Source: Acholoe squamosa | Lineage: Eukaryota > Annelida > Polychaeta > Phyllodocida > Polynoidae | Length of the DNA: 64,000 bases | NCBI GenBank assembly: GCA_949317995.1 | Contig: OX439045.1 | Span: forward strand, 8,788,174 to 8,852,173 | Reading direction: 5' to 3' | In this document: piece after piece, positions 10,484 through 22,815 of the stretch | Layout: every line of letters begins with the position of its first letter | How positions within the stretch are numbered: position 1 is the first letter of the stretch | Made by a program: the position numbers and the translations under genes | Notes under the pieces: generated by a model | What the model was told of the DNA's origin: nothing | Seen by the model: the letters and a program-made list of their open reading frames with translations, nothing else | Database searches by the model: none

Positions 10484-13441
10484 ATGAGCAATAGTGAGAC
10501 ATCACCTAAGGAGCCAGCTTCAGAACAACACACTTTTACATCACCTGGGCTAGACGCGCCCAACCACCCCACAAGTGATACTACACATCCCCTCCAGAGA
10601 CAAACTTCATCTCCAGACGCACTGACATTGGATCCAGTTTTACCTATAGCACTGCAGGCCCACGTATTACAACCTGTGAGTACCGGTATTGAACAATTTT
10701 CCTCCACAATAGTGGATCACAACACTGGAGCACACACCAGTACCCCAGTATCACTACCTGCACCAGGATTAGACATCACCTTACCTGGTTACTCACAAGT
10801 GAATTCACCGCCACTAAGACTTTCTGGTATAACTAGCCCAACCTCTGAAGTACCTGTGGACAATACACAAAGCCACCTGTACCTCGACCCACACCTGGAG
10901 GACAGAACACCAGAGCTTCAAGCCGCCCTCCAGGACATCACTCCCCCACACCTCACAACACCTAGTGCAGCTGCATCTGCAGCACAAACTGACCCAAGTG
11001 TAACTTCACATAAACCACCAGTTTGTGAGGAACCAGTGGTTGTAGACACAGACTCTGACGCTTCCCTAGACGCTGATTACTGGAGAGACAGAATCGGATC
11101 AGCAGTTTCTAGGTGGAGAGCAGCCTATGAAAACGGTGTAGGCAGGGTTTCCAATAACGACTCTGGACACCCGGTAGGAGACAATCCAAACTTCTCACTC
11201 AACATTAATAGACTATTGGACGAGTGGCTTGACCCTACCGTTACCCAGCCGAACCGATACCAATCCACTTCTGAAGAGGAGGACCTGTACCCCCCACCTG
11301 TGTACACACCCACACAGCCACTTAGAACCAGGTCAGTGGACTCACCACCAAGACAAGGCTCTAGATTTAGAAGGAGGGCCCAATCAAGTTCACCTCTTAG
11401 AAGAAGAACCCCCACTGGTTACAGACTACTGAGAAGTGTGGACGGAGCTACAAGCAGGTCTCACCTCGTAGCTACAACCCCACTACTCAACAGAGGCAAT
11501 AGGACGCCTTACAACTCACCTCTCCTCATCGATTCACCTGGAGAAAATACTGAAGTGACTTTTCCCCGCCGACCCAACATGGCAATGCCCAGAGGTCACC
11601 CCCCTCAGCATGACCAGGAGGACATGAGAAGAAGTCTTGTCAGAGACTGTACAAGCGCCGTCAGCGAATCTCTCTCTGAGCTACTGGCCAAGCACGTGGG
11701 CACCCTATCCACTGAGATTAAAAATCAGGGACAGGAACACTCAGACCAATTGGCCAGAGTACACCTCAGGTTAGATGACATGGAACGTTGGAAGGAGCTT
11801 ATGGAAAGCAATACCGCCCACAATTTCAGGCAGGCAGAGCAGAGCAATATGGAAGTTCTCAGAAGATCCGAGGATTTCACATATCAAATGACTGACCAGC
11901 TCAGCAAAAATATGGACTCAATAAGGCTTGACCTGATGAGGGCCATTCAAAGCCATTCGAACAGTGCCGACGCCACCAACTCCAACCAAGCCGCCACCGG
12001 CGCCCAGGGTAATTCAGGGCAGGTACAATCTACTCCTCCTTACCCCACGGCACCTGACTACAGTACCAGCCACAATGACATGACAGGACCAGGTATGAGC
12101 CCACCACATGCCTTCAAAGACAATCAGTACACAGCATCACATGCACTGCACCAATCTCCTACAAATGGTGCACCAAACACCCACCAGGGGGCGACAACGT
12201 CTTGTAACACAGCGCCTAATCCAAACCAACACGGTGGCCATGTGGTTAATGGTGTTTACAGTCCCCAAGGACAAACAAGCAACCACTCTGGACTACCATA
12301 TCCTCCTAGGTATGATCATATAGCACACTCCACACCGGTAGTGCACCAGGGAGGATACCATGGCGCTGAGTATACCAGATTTCCCCCTAGTAGAATTGAC
12401 AGCGACAAGCTCACATCTGCCCAGCTAGGGTCATTCAACAAGCCTGAACCCTTTGACAAACCAACGCCCTACAGGTCTGCAGCAAAATTTCTGACTGAAT
12501 TTAAATTCTTCATAAGGAATGTGCACGCCAAGAGGCCCGACCTACATGCAACTTGCCTGTACACCTTTCTCAAAGGAAGGGCAGCTCAGTGGTTTTTCAG
12601 CAATATAATGGACAAGCCCATCATGCAAAACAATGACGCCGTCTATGACGCTTTCTTGGCGAGGTTTGGCACTCCCGACCTCAGCACCATCCTCAAAGGA
12701 TACAGAGCCAGGAAACAAAAGCCAAATGAAACCACTGAGGACTACCTAGCAGACATGACCATGTTGTTGTCCAACAGCAGCCTGGACGAGGCCTCACAAG
12801 TAGACTACCTTGTAAATGGCCTCAGACCCGAGCTGAAAAATGTTGTTGTAGCCAAATCTCCCAAGACCTTGCTGGAAGCTGAACAATTGGCCATAAATCA
12901 AGAACTAAACCTCGAGGCCATAAAAATTGCTCAGAACAGCTCAGCAGAGTTATGTGCTGTAGGCTACAACAAGAACGATGACAGATCCAGAAAGGATAAA
13001 TATCAGCGCGACCACAAGAAAGAAGACAGACTGCCCAGTAGCAATTACAACAAACAGTATGAAAATAAATTCAAAAACGGCTACAGAGGAAGGTCCAAAT
13101 CTTCAGACAGATCCAATCCTAAGGACTACAGATCTAATTCCAAAAATAGATCCGACTATAAGTCCCCAGGAAGAGATAGGTCAAAAGATAGATCAGAGCA
13201 AAGATCAAGATCCTCTGATAGCAACAAAAGTTTCGTCTTCATACCAGTTGCTGGACAGCCAAACAACAATAAAAACGTCTCCTTCATGGTCCCAGCTGAC
13301 TTCACCATCCCAGACAATTGGGTACAACAGTCATTAAAGAAGTCCAGAGATCCAACCCCAGGCAGGAATTACTCCAGGAGCCATTCAGGATCTCAGTCTG
13401 AGGCAGACAATGACAGCCCCAACAACACACAAGATGAATAG
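10484..13441 (+). CDS. gag: Gag of the 16.6-kb element, 985 aa
   Basis: Unusually long structural protein. Residues 1-370 are Pro/Thr/Ser-rich and likely disordered. Residues about 380-490 are predicted coiled coil (DMERWKELME, MTDQLSKNMDSIRLDLMRAI). Residues about 650-815 form a retrotransposon-Gag-like capsid region (KFLTEFKFFIRNVHAKRPDL, LKGRAAQWFFSNIM, YDAFLARFGTPD). Residues about 820-960 are a Lys/Arg/Ser-rich tail that replaces the usual CCHC zinc knuckle; I see no knuckle. The start follows the primer-binding region by about 40 bp, and the second family member at 63925 begins with the similar MDNSETLPKEPA. It ends in UAG with Pol in the same frame directly after. Confidence 0.9.
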   Translation: MSNSETSPKEPASEQHTFTSPGLDAPNHPTSDTTHPLQRQTSSPDALTLDPVLPIALQAHVLQPVSTGIEQFSSTIVDHNTGAHTSTPVSLPAPGLDITLPGYSQVNSPPLRLSGITSPTSEVPVDNTQSHLYLDPHLEDRTPELQAALQDITPPHLTTPSAAASAAQTDPSVTSHKPPVCEEPVVVDTDSDASLDADYWRDRIGSAVSRWRAAYENGVGRVSNNDSGHPVGDNPNFSLNINRLLDEWLDPTVTQPNRYQSTSEEEDLYPPPVYTPTQPLRTRSVDSPPRQGSRFRRRAQSSSPLRRRTPTGYRLLRSVDGATSRSHLVATTPLLNRGNRTPYNSPLLIDSPGENTEVTFPRRPNMAMPRGHPPQHDQEDMRRSLVRDCTSAVSESLSELLAKHVGTLSTEIKNQGQEHSDQLARVHLRLDDMERWKELMESNTAHNFRQAEQSNMEVLRRSEDFTYQMTDQLSKNMDSIRLDLMRAIQSHSNSADATNSNQAATGAQGNSGQVQSTPPYPTAPDYSTSHNDMTGPGMSPPHAFKDNQYTASHALHQSPTNGAPNTHQGATTSCNTAPNPNQHGGHVVNGVYSPQGQTSNHSGLPYPPRYDHIAHSTPVVHQGGYHGAEYTRFPPSRIDSDKLTSAQLGSFNKPEPFDKPTPYRSAAKFLTEFKFFIRNVHAKRPDLHATCLYTFLKGRAAQWFFSNIMDKPIMQNNDAVYDAFLARFGTPDLSTILKGYRARKQKPNETTEDYLADMTMLLSNSSLDEASQVDYLVNGLRPELKNVVVAKSPKTLLEAEQLAINQELNLEAIKIAQNSSAELCAVGYNKNDDRSRKDKYQRDHKKEDRLPSSNYNKQYENKFKNGYRGRSKSSDRSNPKDYRSNSKNRSDYKSPGRDRSKDRSEQRSRSSDSNKSFVFIPVAGQPNNNKNVSFMVPADFTIPDNWVQQSLKKSRDPTPGRNYSRSHSGSQSEADNDSPNNTQDE

Positions 13442-16400
13442 GGATCAGGGGAAGGCACTCAAGCACCTAGTGACCCCGACCCCAACCGGACCACGACCAT
13501 CGAATTATCCAAGGACACTTCTCGAGATGCTGATGCACAAATGAATTCAGTAGACTCCCAATCATCCAGTTCGGATTATACCAACTTCTTGAATACCAAT
13601 GAAACTTCAGACTCCAGTGATGACGAGGACGAGTACGAGGACCAGAGCCAAATGACCTCAATCCTAAAACTGAGGATCAAATCTGAGCAGTATGGGCAAC
13701 AAGGTAAGGCCATTTACGTTGATACAGAATTAACCAAAGGTGCAGTCTCTGTGGACATAAGTAACCACTTGTATAGAGCTCTTGTTGACTCAGGCGCCTC
13801 ACTTTATTTCATTAGCCAAAAAATGGCTGACAAAATCGCGAACACACCAAATTTTAGACACGGTAGACGCGCGCGACTGACAGTTTTATTGGCTGATAAA
13901 ACCCCCATCCAAGTAAATCACTCCATGACTGTAACTTTCCTCATTGGTGGCCATGAATTCAGATCCAGATTCCATGTGGTACCTGAACTGAACCATCCCC
14001 TAATTTTAGGAGTAAATTTCATGACCAAATACAAAGCCAAAATTTCCTTTGGACCAACTCCCCCATCGCCCAATTACATCAGGGCAAACAAAAATGTTGA
14101 TATTCCACCAAACACTGAAGCCACTTTCAACGCGGTTGTGATAGGAAATAGCAACATTGTGGGAAAAACTGGATTGACTGAGAACTCAGGTTCTACCCTA
14201 CCGGTACTTATTAAGCGCGCCATAGTTAAACCTAGATCAGACCTTAAGATAGTACCAGTGACGGTAGCTAACCCAAATGACTTCCCCATCAAGATAAAAA
14301 GACACATGAACCTCGGTGTATTTAGACTTTTCAATATCAAAAAGGCCATACCCATTGGTGCACTCAATAGCGCCCATTCACTCAGCAGTGTAACCACAGA
14401 AAAGGACTTATTCCCAATCAATTGTGGAGAGGATCCTATGGAACAACTCCCCAAAGGGAACGAACCTTTGAAGTACAAAATCTGTGAAAAACTCTCTGAA
14501 ATTCAAAGACAACAGATCAAAAACATTGTCGAGGCCAATAGGCAAGCCTTTGTCCTAAATGAAAGCGCCATAGGTCTCAATGTAGAAAATGAAGTCAAGC
14601 TGGAATTAAAGCCAGACTTCAAACCCTGCAACAGACCGTCGTATAGGATGTCCCCTCACAAAGAAATCTTTCAAAGGGAACTCCTGAAAAAACATTTAGA
14701 ACAGGGGATAATAGAAGAGTGTACTAAACCCTGTGAGTGGAACTCACCTGCCTTTTTAGTGCCAAAACCACAAGGTGACAGGTAAGTAGCCTCTGGTTGG
14801 AGAATTGTAGTTGACTACAGATGGGTAAATGAGAATTTAAAAACTTTCTCTTACTCATTCCCCAGAGCTGACGACCTCATGCAGCAAATAGGCAGAACGG
14901 GCGCCAAGTACTTTTCCAAATTGGATGTCTACAGCGCCTACCACCAGATCCCCCTAGCAGAAGAATCTAGGCCACTTACCACCTTCTCTGCCAATGGCAC
15001 GAGATACATGGCAAAAGTTCTCCCTATGGGACTCAAAACTTCAGGCCTATCCTTCATGAATGTAATGGAGCAACTTCTCATGAAATGCAAGTATAAAAAT
15101 GCTGTAGCATATGTAGATGATGTAGCCATTTACAGCCCCACGTGGGAAAGGCACTTACAAGATCTGGACGAGGTTTTAAAACTTTTTATCAGAGGTAACA
15201 TCAAACTGAAATCAGAAAAGTGCGAATTTGGAACTACCAAAATGGAATTTTTGGGTTTCAATGTAGACCAGCATGGTTTGTCACCATCCCCGGACAAAAT
15301 AGGACCTGTCAAAACCTTCCCTCCACCTAGAAACATCCATGATCTTAGATGTTTCAATGGTATGGCGCAGTTTTACAAAAGGTTCATCAGAGGTTTCGCT
15401 CATGTCATGAAGCCCCTTTATGAGGCGACAAAAAGCACCTTTAAATGGACCGCTGAGTGCCAGAGAGCCTTTGAGAAAATTAAAGCTGCTATCTGTACTG
15501 AAGCTGTGCTGAAATTCCCGGACTATAATAGACCTTTTGTCATTTTTACTGACTCGAGCAACTACAGCCTAGGAGCTGTAATCACTCAAGTAGACGACCA
15601 TGGTTTCTATAGACCGATTGAATTTGCAGGGAGAGGCTTGACACCTCAAGAGTCTAGGTATGGGATAACTGACAAAGAACTGTTAGGAATAGTTTTTGCA
15701 GTCAAAAAGTTCCACCATTATGTGGATGGAACTCACTTCAAAGTATACTCGGACCACACCACCCTGGTTTCCCTTTTCAACAAAAAGGAAAACATAACCA
15801 ATGGAAGGTTAGCCAGGTGGGTCGACACAGTCATGTCCTACGACTTTGAAGTCAGATACCTGCAAGGCAGAGCCAACATTGTGGCAGACTTCCTTTCCAG
15901 AAGGAAATACCCGCCCAGCTCTGATGATCCAATTCCCATCAGGTCTCAAGGTAGAATAATACTCCCTCCTAAATCAGTCAGATTCTCCGACATTACCATG
16001 ACCAAAGTCTTCAAATCAACCGACCCAATTCCCAAAAATCCAGTCCTCATGGGACCACCTAGGTCCATACTAAAAGGAGGACAGATTTGGGGTAGCACTT
16101 CTAAGAAGCCAAAGGGTGTGATCGCAAAGAAAGGTAGCTCTGAGAGAGAAGGGCTCAGCTCAAATCAAACCATGCCCGAGCTGTGCATTCTAACTCGATC
16201 TAAAGCCAAGTTACCAGACCCAGTCACACCCCCTCAGCCCAGCAAATCAACCAGAAGTAAACAGACCCGCCCCCCTAAGGTCAAGGACACCAAGACCAAA
16301 ACAAGGGGCCGACCACCAAAATCTAGGTCACCCAGAGTATCAGTGAAATTAGCTAATACCAGAAGGGCTAAGTTATCACACAAAGTGCTACCCATGGCTG

Positions 16401-17944
16401 AACGAGCGATAAGCCAGCTATGCAAACACCACTCCCTAACACCATCCAGGGAGACACTGATACAGGCACAGCAGGAGGATGTTTTCTCAAACTCCATGCT
16501 GTCATACATCAATAAGGGTGAATTACCAGAGGACCCAAGCCTTAGCAAACAGATACTGCTAAACCATGACCAGTTCATGATTTTAGACGAAGTTTTATTC
16601 AGGATCACCAAATCAACCTATGGAGACAGTTTGGAGCCTACACTACAAATAGTGATGCCAGAAAAATGGGCAGAATCACTAATTGAGGCCACACACTGCT
16701 CACCATTAGGAGGACACCTTGGTCCCACTAAAACATATGCAGCAATCAGATCCAGGTATTATTGGCGTTCCATGTTCAAACATGTTTTTGACTACTGTGG
16801 CACTTGCCACACATGTCTCACAACAAAGAAAAGACCAAAACATCTGAGAACCCCAATGACCCTGAGAGACCCTGTTTTAACAGCCTACACTCACCTCACC
16901 ATGGACACCATCGGTCCTTTCACACCTGCTGTGGATGGATCCTCATTTATCCATGTTGTCACAGATCACGCTACCAGGCACATCACGGTTTGGTCCACAA
17001 AGGATAACACCAGCGCCGAAGTAGGGCTAGGATTTTTCCAAAGGGTTATCTGTGTTTTTGGAACCCCAACAGTCCTGAACACAGATAACGCAAAACAGTA
17101 TGTGTCCAAATATTTCACATCTTTTTGTGATAAATTCGGCATCAAACATGTGACAGGAAGTGCACATTGGTCAAAATCACAAGGTCTATGCGAGCGTCAA
17201 CATCAAACAATAGAATCTTCACTCAGAGCCTTTGTCTCCAAATCACAGAAACATTGGTCGACCTTCCTACAGGCCATAGCATTCAGCATAAACAACACTG
17301 TATGTAGCGTGTTAGGATACTCACCCAATCTTTTGGTGTTTGGAAAGCAAACACATCTCCCAACTGAGTCCTCCCTGTCATTGGTCAAACAAACTGAAGA
17401 GATCAAAGACAAGGAAAAATTGGTCACCGCCTTACTCAGCTTAAGAGATGACATCCAACTTAAGGCAGCTGAGAGCATGGTCAAACACCATAAAAAGATG
17501 AAAGCCAGATTTGACGCCACTGCTTCCCCATGCACCTACAACACAGGCCAGCTTGTGTATTTACACATACCTAACCTGTTGGTAAAACAAACGAGCAAAA
17601 AGCTGCAGCCCACCTATAGTGGACCATACATCATAATGAAAATGACTTCACCAGTAACTGCAAAATTAAAAAGGCTTCAAGATGGTAAAGTATTGAAAAA
17701 ATCAATACATGTATCCAGATTAAGGAGACCAATCACCAAGGCTAGCGCCAAGGCTGTAATCAAAAGACTGCAGTCTGGGCCAATCAACACCTTGTATGAC
17801 CCTGATCTAGATTCCACCCATATTGGTGAACCAGAACCCCCCGCAGTCAAAAAGAAAAGAGGACGACTTGCAAAGAAAGGACTTGTCACCTTTGCCCCTT
17901 CCCCAAAAAAGAAGACAAAGAAAAAGTCAACAAGAAAGAAATAG
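13442..17944 (+). CDS. pol: Pol of the 16.6-kb element (protease, RT, RNase H, integrase)
   Basis: Pol lies in the Gag frame directly after the Gag UAG, which is followed by GGATCAGGGGAAGG. The purine-rich context resembles the UAG read-through site of murine-leukaemia-type viruses, so read-through is the likely route. Motifs in order: protease ALVDSGASLYFIS (about 13775); RT palm YFSKLDVYSAYHQI, catalytic YVDD (about 15109-15120) and MEFLGFN; RNase H FTDSSNYSLGAVI (about 15545); integrase zinc-binding H-H-C-C region (about 16695-16820); DDE core residues in TMDTIGPF, LNTDNAKQYVS and CERQHQTIESS; and a GPY-type motif SGPYIIMKM near 17620. A Lys-rich tail follows. The reading frame has about one break, so it is listed as a fossil region. 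Confidence 0.88.
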
Positions 17945-18855
17945 ATTTTCAGAAAACACACAATTTTTTTTTTCTTTTCCCTCCTTTTTCACCCCAAAAC
18001 ACCCACCACAACCCCCCCCCCCCACATTTACACATACCCCTCTACCATCACCCTAACCGGTGGCAATTTTGGCCACGTGTTATTTCATGCAGTGATGTTT
18101 TTCCCCCACAATTTTTTTCTTTTCTCATTATCCAAACCACATACCAACTACCTTCAACGTCACAATTTCTACACAATGCCCCAAAAGCCTTCTGGCTTAC
18201 TTCTACTGATGGGACATTGTCAAGAATTTTATCTAAGATTTGAGACTCAGACAGTCATATAATGATTGATTAAGGTTGGCACGCCACATAAATTACCCAA
18301 GGTCACAGCATATTCTCGGTTCGTGAATCCTAATTTTAGGAACACGCATGCGCCGGTTTGTTACAAGCTCAGGGCTCCTCTATACCTTAAAGTATTACCA
18401 AATGACCACCTATTGTAGGAGAGCAGCACCTAGACATCCTGATCCGTGTTTATGCCTCTGTTTACCATCGGTACTGGAATGTTTGGTGAGACACTTAATC
18501 AAATAATTCAGCACAGTTCCCTGCTGTGTTATCATAACAGGAACAAGTGCACCCCAGCAAGCTGACTAATCTCAGCACCACAACCATCAACCCCCCATTA
18601 TAACTACAATATTCAGATCACCCAATGATCATCCGCGCCCCCCTATGGGGGCCCATCAAAATTTGCATATCACATTGTACAAGTGTATGCAAACCAACCA
18701 ATAGCTAGGCCCCATGCCATATAAGGGTGAGACATACCTCATCTGGAGGCATGTAATGAGGAATTAGCCAACCTCATGAAATGCTTATAAGCCTCACACC
18801 ACCCCCATCTTATCCACTTCCAAAACAATAACCAAACTCACCACATCCAGCCACC
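17945..18855 (+). other. Non-coding stretch between Pol and the leader exon
   Basis: Begins with T- and C-rich tracts. No convincing frame. Two TATA-like sites, ATATAAGGG near 18720 and CTTATAAGCC near 18784-18793, precede the leader exon at 18856 and are candidates for an internal promoter; this is inference only. Confidence 0.45.
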
Positions 18856-18917
18856 ATGGAGCAAGCATCCGGAGACCACAGGACCCAAGTGTCGGGACTG
18901 CCATGCAACAAGCCCAG
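18856..18917 (+). CDS. Candidate 62-nt leader exon for spliced env/accessory messages
   Basis: GCCACCATGG is a near-perfect animal start context at 18856. The frame runs 20 codons plus two bases (MEQASGDHRT...CNKP) to AGCCCAG|GTAGGA, a good splice donor at 18917/18918. Its exit phase (two bases into a codon) fits the acceptors at 19217, 20100 and 24132. Gypsy-type env genes are known to be expressed from spliced messages. The env frame has no ATG near its signal-peptide-like start, so a leader supplying one makes sense. Not proven without transcript data. Confidence 0.6.
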
Positions 18918-19216
18918 GTAGGATCGGTCTTATGTGTCCATTAGTAGCGTCATCAATCGTTCTAGCATGACAATGATGGAATCTACCATCATGTTGCCCA
19001 GATACCCATTGCATGCCAATGGTAGTGTGCGCCCAGAGTGCTTTGTAAAATGCAATAGTTGAATTTGCAGTCCTTTTTCAAAACCATGTATGGCAGTCTG
19101 ACTTTTCACAACCTTACTTATCAACCTCTTGACAAAACCCCCCACCAGCCCATTCATCTATCTTAGTCTAACAACGAACCTATCAAAATTTTTTTTTCTC
19201 TCATTATTCACAACAG

Positions 19217-19700
19217 CCTTAGAGCCCCAGAGATTAGACATGGAGCCAACTCAGGGTGGACCATCCACAGTCTTTTAGGCCCAAACGGCATCAAAAGTAA
19301 GGCCATGGATCTGTTCGAGATCAGAATAACTATTATGGAGCACAAAGACATGATCAAACGCATATCCAACGACGACTTAGGTGTATACCTAAACAACAAA
19401 ACAGTTCAAAAAGAGCTCACCCTACAAGACCCAATTGTATTGTCGGCCACCAAGGCCATGATATTCGATCTATGCAAAGATTTCCCCACAGTCCCATTGT
19501 GGGACAGATTCAGTGAGGAAACATCAAGCTATATAGCACTCCTATGTGCCAGGACTCTGATTACCACAGAGAAACCACTTAAAGAGCTACCAAGATATGA
19601 AACAGGTATCGGCAGATACAATGTCATTATCCAATCAACAAATCTTCAGACTCAGCTGGCAGCGTTTGAGATGGCTAGATACTCCCACTTATACAGTTAA
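19217..19700 (+). CDS. Accessory frame of unknown function, about 160 aa
   Basis: An acceptor-like CACAACAG precedes 19217, in the phase required by the leader exon. The frame stays open to TAA at 19698-19700. An internal ATG at 19305 gives 131 residues (MDLFEIRITIMEHKDMIKRI...). The product looks soluble and mixed helix-like, rich in Lys, Asp, Leu and Thr, with no membrane span or cysteine cluster. I do not recognise a family. It lies between Pol and Env, the usual place of small accessory genes in complex retroviruses. Coding status is supported by open length and splice phase only. Confidence 0.55.
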
Positions 19701-20099
19701 ATCTATCAACCCTGAATTAGCCCATTCTACCCCCCCCCCCCTTTACACATTTACGACGTGAAAAATCAATTACTCCCCTTCAATTCATCTCCCCTTTCAA
19801 TTCTCACGACCTTTTTAAATGACTAAGATGGAGACATCCTGCTAGTTAAGGCATCAGCCTAGCAAACTGATAACCTTTTAAATAAACACGTCCAAAAACG
19901 CCACATTCACACTACACTTAACCAAGTACACACCCAAACACGTATAGGACGACCACCGCCCAATCTACACAAACATACCTCACACAAAGCCAACCCCCCC
20001 CAACCCCACCCTTAGAACACCCAACTCACCCCAGACAACAGTCCTATCTCAGTCTCTATGATCAATCTCTCACAAGCTTATCTAAATTTCTATTTTTAG

Positions 20100-22815
20100 G
20101 ACAGCAGCCTCCTTGGCAGCACTTCTCCTAATTTTGTGCGCCCAGACCCACCAGTCAGGAGCACAGGATTTTGTAACCAATGAAGAAACCATCTTCAGGC
20201 CAAACTATGGTGTTTTATTCACTAAAATACCCCAGAAAATGATCTCAGGATATATGGATTACCCATTAGTTTTCACTTTAGACCTATCCTTCAATCAATC
20301 CTTGCAGCGACCGGACAAATTAACCTCCCTAATCAGCAAAAATGCCCCAAATTTTATCTTGGAAACCGCCCAAACTTTAGACCTAATTTTGGCAAATCTC
20401 TACCAAAAATCTCAAAAATCTTTAGCCCTATTAATAAAATTTTTGGAACATCCCCAAACTAGGTCAACCAGAGGCGCCCCAGGACAAATCATAGGTGATA
20501 TTTTAAGAGCATCAATTGGCTTAAGCACGCAACCTGAAGTAGACTTGTTGAATTCCGAAATGTCTGACCTAGAGAAAACTCTAGCCACCAAAATGCACGT
20601 GGTAGAATTAGCCACACATTTTCTCTTGAACATTTCTGAATTTAATTATCAATCTTTGAGTATTTTCTCCAGCATGCAAAATGATACGGATGACGCCCTG
20701 GCTCTGCTCAGCTCCAACCTCCAACTGTTGACTAAGAATGTATCAAATATCTTATTCAACCTGGAACAACAGAGCAGACAGGACACCTATCATTCGATGT
20801 TATTTACCGCTGCTAACTCTCAAATTGAAGCGCTAATGAATCTGCAAAATGATTTAGACACCCTACTGGACTCACTAACCACTCTAATGGAAGGCGAGCT
20901 ACCTCCAAAATTAATTCCACATAAAGTCATGGAAGATGGACTTAATAATCTATCAAGCTCTTTGTATGAATCCAACAATGGTATCAAAATTCTAAACGTA
21001 CCCACCGGTTTCTACTACCAAAGGAGAGTGCATGTGCACTGGCAGGACCAAAACAAACTTTACATCACAGTGCCTATACCCATAGGGCTGGGGGACAACA
21101 TCTACTCCATATATAGAGCGGAGGCCTTCCCAGTCCCATTTGATACCACCAATGTAAACACTACTGGGTTTACACGAGTACAGCCATTGCCTAATTATAT
21201 AGCCATGTCTGCGTCCCAGTCACACTACATTGAACTGGATCACTCTGACTTAGATCTCTGTGACGTAAATGTTTTCATAACATGCAACCTGCCCCTGCCC
21301 ATGTTATCTCCTAGGCACCCCACCTGCAGCTTATCCTTATTTTTAGACCTACCTGACGCTGTACATAACACCTGCAATTTTCGGGTCCACATGACAGCAC
21401 AAATTCCCAACATTGCTAAGCCCATCTCCCAAAACTCCTACTTGCTCATCACTAGCTTTTCACCTTCAATAATGCAATGCTCAAACTCAAGCCAAATTGA
21501 GATCAGAAATGCAGCCTACTCTATTATTTCAGTACCATGCCTCTGCTCACTTAAAAACAGAGGCATGATAATGATTAATTCAGACCTGTCCTGCGCCCAA
21601 AACTTTACTTTAGAACCTATCGCCAAAGTGCCCTTCAACTTGCCTCTATGGCAGCATTTTGGTAACCCACTAAACAACATATCAGGAGTAACCATAGCAA
21701 CCACTCCGACCCACCTAGACCTACCAAATTTTCAGCGCCTGAAGCGCCTTCACAACCAAAAATTCCTACCCCTATTCAAAGACATTTTAGACTTAAAAGG
21801 CGCTGCCACCAAAATTCATGATAAATCATCCATCCTGAGCACCAACTCACTCATACATCTAGGATATCACCTGGAGTTTTCCCCTTGGTTACACCTGTTG
21901 TCGCCACCCATCGCCATCTTGTGCTGCCTGATCACGTGTCGCATACACATGCGCGTGGTATACTTAGCCCAATTAGTGACCATTCACAGTCGAGCAACGA
22001 TGGCTGACGCAGCATCTTGGAATAAGCTCAAAGAGATGATCAAAAATACCAACCAAAATTGGCCCACGCGGACCACACCCCAGGAGATCACTACACCCGA
22101 CTGGATTCAGATGCCAGGAAGGTATGATTCCATGATTGCCTTCCTAGGCATCATCCTCAGCTTGCTATTCATCAAGGCGGCGGGAAGACGCTGTCTTAGG
22201 CATTGGCCCTACGGCAGACAGGACCCCGCCCCCGGAACACCGAGATTCGTGCTGAAGATACACTCTGGAGGGCACACATATGCCTTTCCAGTGGGATTAA
22301 TGGTGTATGGAAGGAACCTTTGGCCAACATCCATCTTGGCACCCAAACTAGCACCACCCAGGTTAACTTTCCCCCTAGCCCGTCATCTTGATGCACATTG
22401 GAAGTTGGACGTCGGAATGATCATTGGTGGAAGACTGAGGACGGTGAGGCTGGAGAGATACCCCAGTTGCCCTTTGCTCTGGCGGATCCCCCTCACAATC
22501 ATCCTCAGATCCAGACCCTATACGGTCACCCTGGCCATTGTACAGGAAAACCAGCCCGATTTCCAACTCACACCAAGTGAATATGAACTATCAGCCAGCT
22601 ACAAACCAGTGCCACCTCTGACACAGAGAAAAGACCTAAGCAGGCGGGAAGCCCCTAAAGCCTCCACCAGCGGGACAACTCCGGCAGAGATGGCCCTGCT
22701 ACAACTCAGGGAAACCCAACCACCCAAGGACCTATACCTATTCGACCCTACACTGGCTGAGAGGGCCATTAACACCATAGATAGTAGGTTTTTCTTTAAA
22801 ACTTTAAACCATTAG
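20100..22815 (+). CDS. env: Envelope-like glycoprotein (F-type fusion protein resemblance), about 905 aa
   Basis: A good acceptor (TTTCTATTTTTAG) precedes 20100. The first residues form a signal-peptide-like core (SLAALLLILCAQ). A furin-type site RSTR|GAPGQIIGDILRASIG near residues 115-135 is followed by a fusion-peptide-like Gly/Ile stretch, as in errantivirus and baculovirus F proteins. Then come Leu-rich helical segments, several N-glycosylation motifs and many cysteines. A membrane span lies near residues 593-612 (PPIAILCCLITC). A second hydrophobic stretch follows near 675-692 (MIAFLGIILSLLFIKAAG), and then a tail of roughly 200 residues, much longer than typical. The frame looks whole. 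Fusion activity is inferred from family resemblance only. Confidence 0.8.

Noticed and set aside
10484-13441. Zinc knuckle expected in the long Gag
   Set aside because: I looked for a CCHC pattern and found none. The basic Lys/Arg/Ser tail is the likely nucleic-acid-binding part instead.
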